Below the pieces are notes generated by a model, which searched no databases, was not told the DNA's origin, and was given only the letters and a program-made list of their open reading frames with translations. From Paracoccus pantotrophus (lineage in GTDB: Bacteria; Pseudomonadota; Alphaproteobacteria; Rhodobacterales; Rhodobacteraceae), in NCBI RefSeq assembly GCF_008824185.1, contig NZ_CP044426.1, positions 558,001 to 622,000 on the forward strand: a DNA stretch of 64,000 bases, written 5' to 3'. Positions 43,408 to 52,501 of the stretch are shown here, piece after piece. The first letter of the stretch is position 1; each line of letters starts with the position of its first letter. The position numbers and the translations under genes are program-made.

Positions 43408-44580
43408 CTAGAGCGGCAGGTAGCCCATGCGCTCGCCGGCCCGGCGTGCCGGGTCGTGTGCGGGACGGATCAGCAGCGCGTCGGCCTCGGCCAGAAGCCA
43501 GAGCCGGGCGGAATCCTGGTCGCCGAAGGGCTCGATCCGGGGCAGTGTCTCGCCGGGGGCGAGGCGGGCGCGCAGATAGTGCTGCCGGTCGCCCTCGGGC
43601 GGCAGGTCGCGGGCGAGCGTCGCCTGCAAGGGCTCGGGCCCCGCCGGCAGGCCCTGCATGGCCCGGATCAGCGGCTGCATGAAGAGTTTCGCGCAAACCA
43701 CGGCAGAAACGGGGTTTCCGGGCAGGCCCAGCATGGCGGCGAGGCCGATCCGCCCGGCCATCAGCGGCTTGCCCGGCCGCATGGCCAGCTTGTAGAAGGC
43801 CCGCTCCATGCCGAGATCGGCCGCCACCTTGCCGATCAGGTCGTGATCGCCCACCGAGGCGCCGCCGATGGTTACGATCAGGTCGCCCCCTTGGGCCTGG
43901 GCAAAGCGGTCGCGCAGGCTTTGTTCGGTGTCGCGGGCGAGCGGCAGGATGACGGGATCGGCCCCGGCTTCGCGCGCCAATGCCGCGATGGCGAGGTCGT
44001 TCGAGCTGATGATCTGGCCCGGCGCAGGCTCGGAGCCGGGGGGAACCAGTTCGTCGCCGCCGGCCAGGACGGCGACGCGCGGGCGGCGCGCGACCGTCAC
44101 CTGCGGCACGTTCATTGCCGCGATGAGTGCCAGATCGGCGGGGCGCAAGGGGCGCCGCGGCAGAAACTCGGAGCCTTGTGCGAAATCATTGCCCTTGGCG
44201 CGGATATTACGACCGTGGCCGGGCTCGGCCACCGTGATGTGGTCGCCTTCGCGCACCACCAGCTCCTGCATGACCACGCGGTCGTAGCCTCCGGGAACCG
44301 GCGCGCCGGTGAAGATGCGGATGGCGCTGCCGGGGTGCGTTTCGCCGGCATAGGGCTGGCCGGCGGCGGCGGTGCCGATTACCGGCAAGGGGCCGGGCAG
44401 GTCGGCCGAGCGCAGCGCATAGCCGTCCATGGCCGAGGCGTCGAAGGGCGGCTGCGTCAGCCGGGCCACGGCGGGCGCCAGCAGCGCGCGGCCAAGCGCC
44501 TCGGCCAGCGCCACCTGCTCTGGCTCGGGGGCGGGTGCAAGGGCCAGGACGCGGGCGCGGGCTTCTTCGACGCTGATCAT
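43408..44580 (-). CDS. moeA: Molybdopterin molybdotransferase
   Basis: This 390-residue enzyme inserts molybdate into adenylylated molybdopterin in molybdenum cofactor synthesis. The N-terminal region has FDASAMDGYALRSADL and FTGAPVPGGYDRVVMQE. The catalytic MoCF domain has RPRVAVLAGGDELV and VTIGGASVGDHDLIGKVAAD. A later IGLAAMLGLPGNPVSAVVC and a C-terminal beta domain complete it. Every family landmark is in order. It follows moaC after 11 bp on the same strand. A 12-bp palindrome CCGGTTAACCGG (43395-43406) overlies the stop-proximal region and may help end the transcript before lexA. Confidence 0.95.
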   Translation of the reverse strand: MISVEEARARVLALAPAPEPEQVALAEALGRALLAPAVARLTQPPFDASAMDGYALRSADLPGPLPVIGTAAAGQPYAGETHPGSAIRIFTGAPVPGGYDRVVMQELVVREGDHITVAEPGHGRNIRAKGNDFAQGSEFLPRRPLRPADLALIAAMNVPQVTVARRPRVAVLAGGDELVPPGSEPAPGQIISSNDLAIAALAREAGADPVILPLARDTEQSLRDRFAQAQGGDLIVTIGGASVGDHDLIGKVAADLGMERAFYKLAMRPGKPLMAGRIGLAAMLGLPGNPVSAVVCAKLFMQPLIRAMQGLPAGPEPLQATLARDLPPEGDRQHYLRARLAPGETLPRIEPFGDQDSARLWLLAEADALLIRPAHDPARRAGERMGYLPL

Positions 44581-44591
44581 GGGTTCCCCCT

Positions 44592-45065
44592 TCAGGGTGC
44601 GGCGCGGAACGGGCCGGATTTGCCGCCGGTCTTGGACAGCAGGCGGATGCCTTCGATCCGCATGTCCTTCTGCGCGGCCTTGAGCATGTCATAGACGGTC
44701 AGGCAGGCGGTCGAGACGGCGGTCAGCGCCTCCATCTCGACCCCGGTCTTGCCGGCGGTGCGAACGGTGGCGGTGACGCGGATGCCGGGCAGGGCGGGGT
44801 CGGCCGCCAGATCGACCGAGACCTTGGTGATCGGCAGCGGGTGGCACAGCGGGATCAGCTCGGCGGTGCGCTTGGCGCCCATGATGCCGGCCAGCCGCGC
44901 CACGCCCATCACGTCGCCCTTGGCCGCGCCGCCCTGCGCCAGCACCAGCGTTTCGGGGGCCATGATCACCATGCCCTCGGCCACCGCCTCGCGCGCGGTC
45001 TCGGGCTTGTCCGAGACATCGACCATATGCGCCTGGCCCTGGGCGTCGAAATGCGTCAGGCTCAT
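44592..45065 (-). CDS. moaC: Cyclic pyranopterin monophosphate synthase
   Basis: This 157-residue enzyme converts 3',8-cyclo-GTP to cyclic pyranopterin monophosphate with MoaA in the first stage of molybdenum cofactor synthesis. It contains LTHFDAQGQAHMVDVSDK, GAKRTAELIPLCHPLPITKV with the conserved His, VRTAGKTGVEMEALTAVSTA, and AAQKDMRIEGIRLLSKTGGK. Length and motifs are standard. Its ATG overlaps the trpC stop by 4 bp, and moeA follows 11 bp downstream. The trpC-moaC-moeA linkage is typical of alphaproteobacteria. Confidence 0.97.
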   Translation of the reverse strand: MSLTHFDAQGQAHMVDVSDKPETAREAVAEGMVIMAPETLVLAQGGAAKGDVMGVARLAGIMGAKRTAELIPLCHPLPITKVSVDLAADPALPGIRVTATVRTAGKTGVEMEALTAVSTACLTVYDMLKAAQKDMRIEGIRLLSKTGGKSGPFRAAP

Positions 45066-45853
45066 GCGGCAAGACCCAGGATCTGGCGGGTGGCGCCGGT
45101 CACGTCCGGCTGGCGCATCAGGCTTTCGCCGATCAGGAAGCGCCTGACCCCGGCCCCGGCCATGCGGTTCAGGTCGGCAGGCGTGAACAGCCCGCTCTCG
45201 CAGACCAGGTCGCGATCCGCGGGCACATGCGGCGCCAGGTCCAGCGTCACCTCCAGGCTGACCTCGAAGGTCTTCAGGTTGCGGTTGTTCACCCCGATCA
45301 GCGGCGACTTCAGGCGTAGCGCGCGGTCGAGTTCGGCGCGGTCATGCACCTCGACCAGCGCGTCCATGCCCCAGTGGAAGGCCGCATCCTCAAGCTCGGC
45401 GGCCAAGGTGTCGTCGACCGAGGCCATGATGATCAGGATACAATCGGCACCCCAGGCGCGGGCCTCGGCCACCTGATAGGTGTCGTAGAGGAAGTCCTTG
45501 CGCAGCGCCGGCAGGGCGCAGGCATCGCGCGCGGCGGTGAGGAATTCGGGCGCGCCCTGGAAGCTGGGGGCGTCGGTCAGCACCGAAAGGCAGGCCGCCC
45601 CCCCGGCCTCATAGGCGCGGGCCAGCGAGGGCGGGTCGAAATCCGGTCGGATCAACCCCTTGGAGGGGCTGGCCTTCTTGATCTCGGCGATCAGCGCATG
45701 GCCTTGCCCGGCCTTGTCGGCCAGCGCGCGGGCAAAGCCGCGGGGGGGCGAGGCTTCGCGGGCCGCGGCCTCGATGCCCGACAGCGGCCGGGCGGCCTTG
45801 GCGGCGGCGATTTCTTCCAGCTTGTAGGCCTTGATGCGGTCGAGAATATCCAT
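45062..45853 (-). CDS. trpC: Indole-3-glycerol phosphate synthase
   Basis: This 263-residue TIM-barrel enzyme closes the ring of CdRP to indole-3-glycerol phosphate in tryptophan synthesis. Catalytic residues sit in HALIAEIKKASPSKGLIR, ACLSVLTDAPSFQG, ALPALRKDFLYDTYQ, LIGVNNRNLKTFEV, LVCESGLFTPADL and FLIGESLM. It is monofunctional, with no trpF fusion. It follows ung after 9 bp and overlaps moaC, so it belongs to a trpG-trpD-ung-trpC-moaC-moeA run. Confidence 0.97.
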   Translation of the reverse strand: MDILDRIKAYKLEEIAAAKAARPLSGIEAAAREASPPRGFARALADKAGQGHALIAEIKKASPSKGLIRPDFDPPSLARAYEAGGAACLSVLTDAPSFQGAPEFLTAARDACALPALRKDFLYDTYQVAEARAWGADCILIIMASVDDTLAAELEDAAFHWGMDALVEVHDRAELDRALRLKSPLIGVNNRNLKTFEVSLEVTLDLAPHVPADRDLVCESGLFTPADLNRMAGAGVRRFLIGESLMRQPDVTGATRQILGLAA

Positions 45854-45862
45854 GACGTCGGT

Positions 45863-46531
45863 TTACCCCGCGGCGGCGGTTTCGGAAAGGGCCCAGTCGA
45901 TCACCGGCTCGCCCCGCGACCGCAGCCAGTCGTTGACCCGGCCGAAGGGGCGCGAGCCGAAGAAGCCGCGCCGCGCCGATAGCGGTGAGGGATGGGCGCT
46001 TTCGATCACCAGATCCTGCGGACGCGGCAGCCCGGCCAGCGCCTTTTGCGCGTGGCCGCCCCAGAGGATGAAGGTCAGCGGGCGCTCGGCCTGCGCGCGG
46101 GCGACGGCCTGCCGCGCCAGCTTCTCCCAGCCCCATTTCGCATGGGCGCCGGCTTGGCCGGGCAGCACGGACAGCGCGGTGTTCAGAAGCAGCACCCCCT
46201 GCCGCGCCCAATGGCTCAGGTCGCCGTTCGGGGGGGCGGCGCCGATATCCTCGCGCATCTCGGCATAGATGTTTCGCAGCGAACGCGGCAGCGCGGTTTC
46301 CGGCGTGACCGAAAAGGCCAGCCCGTTGGCATGGCCCGGCGTGGGATAGGGGTCTTGCCCCAGGATCACCACCCGGACCTGCTCCGGCGGCGTCAGCTCC
46401 AGCGCGGCGAAGACGCGGGCGGGGCCGGGCAGCCAGTCGCGGTCCCGCAACCGGGCCGCGATGGCCGGCCAGTCCTGGCGAAAGAACGGCAGGCCGGCCC
46501 AGGCGCCGGGAACGGGGATGGGCTCAGCCAT
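45863..46531 (-). CDS. ung: Uracil-DNA glycosylase (family 1)
   Basis: This 222-residue base-excision repair enzyme removes uracil from DNA. The water-activating loop reads VVILGQDPYPTPGHANGLAF, with catalytic Asp; the usual motif is GQDPYH, so the Tyr is followed by Pro instead of His. Also present are the LLLNTALSVLPG strand, FILWGGHAQKA and the DNA-intercalating loop SAHPSPLSARRGFFGSRPF. The latter firmly places it in family 1. The gene overlaps trpD by 8 bp and is followed by trpC, so it interrupts the common trpGDC order. Confidence 0.93.
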   Translation of the reverse strand: MAEPIPVPGAWAGLPFFRQDWPAIAARLRDRDWLPGPARVFAALELTPPEQVRVVILGQDPYPTPGHANGLAFSVTPETALPRSLRNIYAEMREDIGAAPPNGDLSHWARQGVLLLNTALSVLPGQAGAHAKWGWEKLARQAVARAQAERPLTFILWGGHAQKALAGLPRPQDLVIESAHPSPLSARRGFFGSRPFGRVNDWLRSRGEPVIDWALSETAAAG

Positions 46532-47561
46532 GGGGCTCGGCCGGCGCGCCGACCTGGGCGGCCAGCGCGGCCAGCTTGGCCCTGGCCTTGCCGCTGTCGA
46601 TGGAATCGCGGGCGATCTCGGCCCCTTCGCGCAGCGATGCGGCCTTGCCGGCGATCAACAGCGCGGCGGCGGCATTCAGCAGCACGGCATCGCGATAGGC
46701 GCCCGGCGCGCCGTCCAGCAGCGCCCGCAGCGCCGCGGCGTTCTGCGCCGGATCGCCGCCCAGGATCGCCTCGAACGGATGCACCGGCAGGCCGGCATCC
46801 TCGGGCGAGACCTGGAACTCGGTGATCTCGCCGTCCTTGAGCTGCGCCACCCAGGTCGGCTCGGCGATCGAGATCTCGTCGGTGCCGTCGCCGCCATGCA
46901 CCAGCCAGGCGCATTCCGAGCCCAGTTCGCGCAGCGTCTCGGCCATCGGCCGGTTCCAGACCTTGTCGAAAGTGCCCGTCAGCTGCCGCTTGACCGAGCC
47001 GGGATTGGTCATCGGCCCCAGCAGGTTGAAGATGGTGCGGGTGCCCAGTTCAGCCCGCGCCGGACCGACATGGCGCATGGCGGGGTGATGCACCGGCGCC
47101 ATCATGAAGCAGATGCCGGTTGCGGCCAGCGCGGCCTCGGCGATCTCGGGGGTGCCCATCACGTTCAGCCCCAGATGGGTGATGGCATCGGCCGAGCCGG
47201 ATTTCGAGGACAGGTTGCGGTTGCCATGCTTGGCGACCGGCACGCCGGCGCCCGCGACCACGAAGGCGGTGGCGGTCGAGATGTTCAGCGTGCCCTTGCC
47301 GTCGCCGCCGGTGCCGACGATGTCCATGGCGCCCTCGGGGGCCTTGATGCGGTTCATCCGCGCGCGCATGGCGCGGGTGGCGGCAGCCATTTCCTCGACC
47401 GTCTCGCCGCGCACGCGCATGGCCATCAGCAGGCCGCCGATCTGGGCGGGGGTGGCGGCGCCCTCGAACAGGGCGGAAAAGGCTGCCTCGGCCTCGGTCC
47501 CGGTCAGCGGCCGGCTGGCGGCCAGGCCGATCAGCGGGCGGATATCGGTCGGCGCGCTCAT
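46524..47561 (-). CDS. trpD: Anthranilate phosphoribosyltransferase
   Basis: This 345-residue enzyme joins anthranilate and PRPP in tryptophan synthesis. The PRPP/metal region reads DIVGTGGDGKGTLNIST, followed by VAKHGNRNLSSKSGSADAIT, HHPAMRHVGPARAELGTRTI and FNLLGPMTNPG, then VHGGDGTDEISIAEPT. All of these are diagnostic. The start at 47561 overlaps the trpG stop by 4 bp (ATGA). A longer in-frame extension to 47729 lies in the trpG frame and is not real. ung starts 8 bp before its stop. Confidence 0.97.
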   Translation of the reverse strand: MSAPTDIRPLIGLAASRPLTGTEAEAAFSALFEGAATPAQIGGLLMAMRVRGETVEEMAAATRAMRARMNRIKAPEGAMDIVGTGGDGKGTLNISTATAFVVAGAGVPVAKHGNRNLSSKSGSADAITHLGLNVMGTPEIAEAALAATGICFMMAPVHHPAMRHVGPARAELGTRTIFNLLGPMTNPGSVKRQLTGTFDKVWNRPMAETLRELGSECAWLVHGGDGTDEISIAEPTWVAQLKDGEITEFQVSPEDAGLPVHPFEAILGGDPAQNAAALRALLDGAPGAYRDAVLLNAAAALLIAGKAASLREGAEIARDSIDSGKARAKLAALAAQVGAPAEPHG

Positions 47562-48148
47562 GCGGCGCGGTCCAGGTTCGAGCAGCGGCGCAGGAAGTTG
47601 CGGATCATGTCGTGGCCATATTCCGAGGCGATGCTTTCGGGATGGAACTGCACGCCCTCGACCGGCAGGGTCCGGTGCATCAGCCCCATGATGGTGCCGT
47701 CGGCGGCGGTGGCGGTGACGCGCAGGCAATCGGGCAGGCTTTCCGGTTCCACGGTCAGCGAATGGTAGCGCGTCGCGGTCAGCGGCGAGGGCAGGCCGGC
47801 GAACACGCCGGTTCCGTCATGGGTGATGGCGTCGGTCTTGCCATGCACGATGCGGCTGGCGCGCACCACCTTGCCGCCGAAGGCCTCGCCGATGGCCTGG
47901 TGGCCCAGGCAGACCCCGAACAGCGGCACGCCCTTTTCCGCCGCCGCGCGGATCAGCGGCACGATGATCCCGGCATGGGCCGGATCGCAGGGGCCGGGCG
48001 AGATCACGATGCCCTGCGCGCCCATCCCCAGCGCCTCGTCGACGGACAGGGCGTCGTTGCGGCGCACGACGACCTCGGCCCCGGCCTCGCCCATGTAATG
48101 CACGAGGTTCCAGGTGAAGCTGTCGTAATTGTCGATGAGCAGGATCAT
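47558..48148 (-). CDS. trpG: Anthranilate synthase component II (glutamine amidotransferase)
   Basis: This 196-residue class I amidotransferase supplies ammonia to TrpE, encoded separately at 52498. The catalytic triad is Cys80 in FGVCLGHQAIGEAFGG, plus His168 and Glu170 in GVQFHPESIASEYG. It opens ILLIDNYDSFTWNLVHYMGE, as is standard. It could also serve aminodeoxychorismate synthase (PabA), as many TrpG proteins do; no pabB is seen here. It heads the trp run. Its stop overlaps the trpD start by 4 bp. Confidence 0.95.
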   Translation of the reverse strand: MILLIDNYDSFTWNLVHYMGEAGAEVVVRRNDALSVDEALGMGAQGIVISPGPCDPAHAGIIVPLIRAAAEKGVPLFGVCLGHQAIGEAFGGKVVRASRIVHGKTDAITHDGTGVFAGLPSPLTATRYHSLTVEPESLPDCLRVTATAADGTIMGLMHRTLPVEGVQFHPESIASEYGHDMIRNFLRRCSNLDRAA

Positions 48149-48312
48149 GGTCTGGGCCTTCCGGCTGGGGCGCCTTGCATTGGGGGGTGAACCCCGGAAA
48201 TTCTGCGGCTATAGATGGGCTAAAGCCTTGCCGCGGGTCAAGAGCGCAGGGCAAGAAAAACCGCGTTGGGGCGCATGTGGCGCGGCATGTGGGGCAGGGG
48301 CTGGGCAAGGGC

Positions 48313-49239
48313 ATGGCAAGAGGGTTCGCGACGGGTCTGGTTCATGGCGCGCTGGTCTGCGGCGCGGCGCTGGTCGGGCTGTCGCTGGCGCTGCCGCAGC
48401 CGCCGCGCCCCGAGGCACCCGCCGCCGGCCAGGGCCCGGCGGCCGAGACGCTGTCCGTCCCGGCGGGTTCCGGGTTCTCGAACACCAGCGATATGCAGCC
48501 GCAGGCCCCCGCGCCGCTTGCCGCCGGGGCGCCGCGCCCCGCCGCGGCCCCGCTGGCGCCGCGCCCGGCCGACGAGCCTGCGCCGGCGCCCGCCGATCCG
48601 GCCGGGCTGCGCCCGCTTGCACCCGCCGAAAGCCCCGTCGCGCCCGAGATCGCCTTGCCCGAGGCCGATCCGGTCGACCTGCCCGATCCGGCAGCCGAGG
48701 CGCCGGTCCCCGTGCCGCCGCCCGGCCAGGTGGTGGTGCCGGCGCTGGACCGCGCCCCTGAACGCGCCCCTGAACGTACCATGCCGGCCCCCGCGCCCGG
48801 GCCGGACGCGGCATCCGCCGACGCGCTGTCCCAACCGGCCGCAGAGGCCCCCGCCGCGCCCGCCGTTTCCGCAGGGTCGGAACCGGCCGCAACTGCGCCC
48901 CCACCGCTGCCCGCCGCCCCGCCGCCCGAGCCAGCGCCAGAGGCGCGGCGCCAAGCGGCGCCCGAGGCCCCTGCCGTTTCCGCCGGGACGCAGCCGGCCG
49001 GAAGCGCGCATCCGTCGCCGGCCGTCGCCCCAGGGCCCGAGGCATCGGCCGGTCCCGAAGCGGCGCCCGGAACCGGGGCGGCGATGTCCGGTGCCGCGGT
49101 GCCGGACCCGCGGGCGTCGTCGCGATCGCCGGAAGCCTCCGGGTCCGGCCAGGAGGAGGGCCCGGCCCGGTCCGCACCCGGCGCCGGACCCGACCTGTCC
49201 ACCCCGCCCGATTTCGGCGCCTTGCGCCTGACCGACTGA
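48313..49239 (+). CDS. Pro/Ala-rich membrane-anchored protein, resembling the N-terminal part of a divergent polysaccharide deacetylase
   Basis: This 308-residue protein has a short basic start (MARGFATGLVHGAL) and one membrane helix to about residue 30, followed by ~275 residues dominated by Pro, Ala, Glu and Gly. It contains the near-repeats APAVSAGSEPAATAP and APAVSAGTQPAGSAH. The N-terminal anchor recalls the divergent polysaccharide deacetylase (YibQ-like) family of Rhodobacterales, but the catalytic domain that normally follows is absent. It is divergent from trpG and followed after 10 bp by an aminotransferase gene. Low-complexity composition makes the family assignment uncertain. A start further upstream at 48175 is possible but unlikely, as it would precede the membrane anchor with polar sequence. 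Confidence 0.6.
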   Translation: MARGFATGLVHGALVCGAALVGLSLALPQPPRPEAPAAGQGPAAETLSVPAGSGFSNTSDMQPQAPAPLAAGAPRPAAAPLAPRPADEPAPAPADPAGLRPLAPAESPVAPEIALPEADPVDLPDPAAEAPVPVPPPGQVVVPALDRAPERAPERTMPAPAPGPDAASADALSQPAAEAPAAPAVSAGSEPAATAPPPLPAAPPPEPAPEARRQAAPEAPAVSAGTQPAGSAHPSPAVAPGPEASAGPEAAPGTGAAMSGAAVPDPRASSRSPEASGSGQEEGPARSAPGAGPDLSTPPDFGALRLTD

Positions 49240-49249
49240 GGCCCGTCCC

Positions 49250-50425
49250 ATGCTGCCGCTGAACCCCGCCCTTGCCGCGACCTTTCGCCCGCCCGTCATG
49301 GAGGCGCGGCGCTGGCTTGCCGGCCTGACCTTTCCGCCCGAGCGGCCGTTGATCAATCTCAGCCAGGCCGCGCCGGTCGAGCCGCCGCCCGAGCCCCTGC
49401 GCCGTGCCATGGCCGAGGCGGCGCTGGAGCGGGCCGATGCGCATCTCTATGGCCCGGTGCTGGGCCGTCCCGAGTTGCGCGAAGCGGTGGCCCGCGACTG
49501 GTCGCGCGCCTATGCCGGCACCATCCGCCCCGAAGAGGTGGCGATCACCCAAGGCTGCAACCAGGCTTTCTGCGCCGCGATCCAGAGCCTCGCCGGGCCG
49601 GGGGATGAGGTGATCCTGCCTGCGCCCTGGTATTTCAACCACAAGATGTGGCTCGACATGCAGGGCATCCGCACTGCCCCCCTGCGCTGCGGCGCGGAGA
49701 TGGTGCCGGACGCGGCCGAGGCGGCCAGGCTGGTCACCGAGCGCAGCCGGGCCATCGTGCTGGTCAGCCCCAACAACCCCTCGGGGGCGGAATACCCGGC
49801 CGAGACCCTGCGCGCCTTTGCCGAGCTGGCGCGGTCGCGCAGCCTGGCGCTGGTTCTGGACGAGACCTATCGCGACTTCGACGCCCGCGAGGGCGCGCCG
49901 CACGACCTGTTCGCCGATCCCGACTGGGGCGAGGTGCTGATCCATCTCTACAGCTTCTCGAAAGCCTACCGGCTGACCGGGCATCGCGTTGGCGCGGTCA
50001 TCGCCAGCCCCGCCCGCATGGCCGAGATCGAAAAATTCCTCGACACCGTCGCGATCTGTGCCGGTCAGATCGGCCAGATCGGCGCGGCCTGGGGCATGGC
50101 GAACCTGCGCGATTGGCTGGCGGGCGAGCGGGCCGAGATCCTTGCCCGCCGGGCCGCCATGGCCGAGGGCATGGCGCAGCTTCCCGGCTGGCGCGTCAAG
50201 GGCTGCGGCGCCTATTTCACCTGGGCCGAACATCCGTTCGACATGCCTGCGCCGGACCTTGCGCAGCGCCTGCTGCGCGAGGCGGGGGTGCTGCTGCTGC
50301 CCGGCACCATGTTCATGCCCGAGGGCGACGCGCAGGGCGCGCGCCATGTCCGGATCGCCTTTGCCAATGCCGACCGGGACGGCATCGCGGCGCTGATGCA
50401 GCGGCTCGAGGCGTTCCGGCCCTGA
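49250..50425 (+). CDS. Class I/II PLP-dependent aminotransferase
   Basis: This 391-residue fold-type I aminotransferase has the cofactor region ITQGCNQAFCAAIQSLAG, the Asn-Pro-Ser of VLVSPNNPSGAEYP, the Asp-x-x-Tyr of LVLDETYRDFD, and the Schiff-base Lys in YSFSKAYRLTGHRVG. The Arg that binds the substrate carboxylate is in GARHVRIAFAN near the end. Substrate preference cannot be read from sequence; aspartate or aromatic amino acids are possible. It starts 10 bp after the Pro/Ala-rich gene and may share its transcript. Confidence 0.9.
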   Translation: MLPLNPALAATFRPPVMEARRWLAGLTFPPERPLINLSQAAPVEPPPEPLRRAMAEAALERADAHLYGPVLGRPELREAVARDWSRAYAGTIRPEEVAITQGCNQAFCAAIQSLAGPGDEVILPAPWYFNHKMWLDMQGIRTAPLRCGAEMVPDAAEAARLVTERSRAIVLVSPNNPSGAEYPAETLRAFAELARSRSLALVLDETYRDFDAREGAPHDLFADPDWGEVLIHLYSFSKAYRLTGHRVGAVIASPARMAEIEKFLDTVAICAGQIGQIGAAWGMANLRDWLAGERAEILARRAAMAEGMAQLPGWRVKGCGAYFTWAEHPFDMPAPDLAQRLLREAGVLLLPGTMFMPEGDAQGARHVRIAFANADRDGIAALMQRLEAFRP

Positions 50426-50548
50426 CCGGCCGACCGGATTGTGACCGGCGGGCAAGGCGGCGCGGCGTCGCGGCTCTTGCCGCCGGGCCCTTGGCACCCT
50501 AAAGACTTGCGCTGACTGGCAAGAACAACGGCGGGGCACGGCGACAAG

Positions 50549-52501
50549 ATGCGAGGCAAGGGCAAATCGACGATCGTCTGGTTGCTGATGGGCATGCTGG
50601 TCCTGGGGCTGGGCGGCTTCGGCGTCACCAATTTCTCGGGCGGCACGGCCGATATCGGCGCGGTGGGCGATGTCGAGATCTCGGCCCAGGACTATGCCCG
50701 CACCCTGCGCGCCGAGATGCAGGATTTCTCTGCCCGCACCGGCCGGCAGATCAGTGCCGCCGAGGCCAAGGCCATCGGCGTGGACCAGGCGGCGCTGGCG
50801 CGGCTTTACACCGCCGCGGCGCTGGAGGCCGAGGCGAACCGGCTGGGCGTCTCGGTCGGCGACCAGGCGGTGGCCGAGCAGATCACCGGCATCGCCGCCT
50901 TCCGCGGCCTGAACGGCCAGTTCGACCGCGCCATCTATGCCGACGCGCTGCGCCGCGAGGGCATGCGCGAGGCCGAGTTCGAACATGACCTGCGCATGGA
51001 CATGGCCCGGCTGATCCTGCAGGACGCGGCGCTGGCCGGTGTCAGCGCGCCCGAGCCGGTGGTGGCGCAGACCCAGGGCTGGCTGCTGGAGACGCGCGAC
51101 ATCCATTGGCGCGAACTGACCGCCGAGGATCTGCCCGCGCCGGTTTCCACCCCCGACGAGGCGACGCTGCAAGCCTGGCACAAGGCCAATGCCGACCGCT
51201 TCACCGCGCCCGAGATCCGCCAGATCACCTATGTCTGGCTGACCCCCGAGATGCTGGAGGGCGAGGTCGAGGTCGACGAGGCGGCGCTGCGCGAGCTTTA
51301 CCAGGACCGGATCGAGGAGTTCCAGCAGCCCGAGCGCCGCATGGTCGAGCGGCTGGTCTTCCCCACCATGGCCGCCGCCGAGGAGGCCAAGGCCCGCATC
51401 GAGCGCGGCGAGATCACCTTCGAGCAGCTGGCCGCCGAGCGCGGGCTGACGCTGGCCGATATCGACTTGGGCGAGGTGAGCCAGGCCGAGCTGGGTGCTG
51501 CGGGCGAGGCGGTGTTTGCGCTGGAGGAGCCCGGCGTCGCCGGCCCGGCCGGTTCCGACCTGGGGCCGGCGCTGTTTTCGATGAATGCGATCCTGGAACC
51601 GCTGGACATTCCCTTCGAGGAGGCGCGCGACGACCTGCGGCTCGAGGCCGCGGTGGACCGCGCGCGGCGCCAGATCGAGGAGCGTTCGGACGAGTTCGCC
51701 GACCTGCTGGCCGGGGGCGCGGCGCTGGAGGACATGGTCGAGGACACGCCGATGAAGCTCGGCCGCATCGATTGGAGTCCCGGCGCCGAGGCCCACCCGA
51801 ACGGCATCGACGCCTATCCCGAGTTCCGCCAGCGCGCGGCGCAGCTGAGCGAGAAGGATTTCCCCGAACTGTTCGAGACCGGGGACGGCGGCGTCTTCGC
51901 CCTGCGGCTGGACAAGATCGAGCCGCCGGCGCTGATCCCCTTCGAGGAGGTGCGCGAGCGCGTGGCCGAGGATTGGGCGCGCAACGAGACGCATCGCCTG
52001 CTGCTCGCCCTGGCCGAGGAGCGCCGCGTCGAGGCCGAGGCGGCCGCCGAGACCGGCATCGAGCCGGCCCCGGCGGCGGCGACCGCGCCGGTCGCCCAGG
52101 CCCTCGGCGCCGCCGCGACCGCGCCGGGGACCGAGGCCCCCGCTCCGGCTGACCAGAAGCCCGCCCCCGATCCCGGCACGCCGGCGACCGGCCTTGCCCG
52201 CGGCGGTTTCATTAACGGTGTGCCGCAGGACGTGGTGACCCAGGCCTTCGAGATCGCCGAGGAGGGCGCGACCGAGGTGGTCGATGCCGAGAACCGGGTG
52301 TTCCTGGTCACGCTGGACAAGATCCACCCGGCCGAGACCAGGGGCGACGAGGCCGCGCAGATCCGCGAGGGCATCTCGGCCCGGCTGGCGGATTCGCTGC
52401 GCCAGGACGTCTTCGACTATTACACCCGCGCGCTGCAGTCCCAGGCCGGCATGACGCTGAACCAGACCGCGGTGGATGCGGTGAACGCGCAGGTCCAATG
52501 A
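50549..52501 (+). CDS. PpiD/SurA-like peptidyl-prolyl isomerase, periplasmic folding factor
   Basis: This 650-residue protein is anchored by a single N-terminal helix (STIVWLLMGMLVLGLGGFGV). It then has a SurA_N-type helical domain (residues ~35-165) and a parvulin-like section with QITYVWLTPEMLEGEVEVDE and ERLVFPTMAAAEEAKARIER. A second folding domain is followed by an Ala/Pro-rich linker near residues 505-550 and a C-terminal region ending DAVNAQVQ. This matches PpiD, which assists outer-membrane and secreted protein folding at the periplasmic face. The parvulin catalytic residues are weak, as in most PpiD. Its stop overlaps the trpE start (ATGA at 52498). Confidence 0.9.
   Translation: MRGKGKSTIVWLLMGMLVLGLGGFGVTNFSGGTADIGAVGDVEISAQDYARTLRAEMQDFSARTGRQISAAEAKAIGVDQAALARLYTAAALEAEANRLGVSVGDQAVAEQITGIAAFRGLNGQFDRAIYADALRREGMREAEFEHDLRMDMARLILQDAALAGVSAPEPVVAQTQGWLLETRDIHWRELTAEDLPAPVSTPDEATLQAWHKANADRFTAPEIRQITYVWLTPEMLEGEVEVDEAALRELYQDRIEEFQQPERRMVERLVFPTMAAAEEAKARIERGEITFEQLAAERGLTLADIDLGEVSQAELGAAGEAVFALEEPGVAGPAGSDLGPALFSMNAILEPLDIPFEEARDDLRLEAAVDRARRQIEERSDEFADLLAGGAALEDMVEDTPMKLGRIDWSPGAEAHPNGIDAYPEFRQRAAQLSEKDFPELFETGDGGVFALRLDKIEPPALIPFEEVRERVAEDWARNETHRLLLALAEERRVEAEAAAETGIEPAPAAATAPVAQALGAAATAPGTEAPAPADQKPAPDPGTPATGLARGGFINGVPQDVVTQAFEIAEEGATEVVDAENRVFLVTLDKIHPAETRGDEAAQIREGISARLADSLRQDVFDYYTRALQSQAGMTLNQTAVDAVNAQVQ

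Noticed and set aside
48209..52498. A 1429-codon minus-strand frame opposite the Pro/Ala-rich, aminotransferase and ppiD genes
   Set aside because: The encoded sequence is Arg/Pro-rich with no domain, while the plus strand carries recognisable families throughout.
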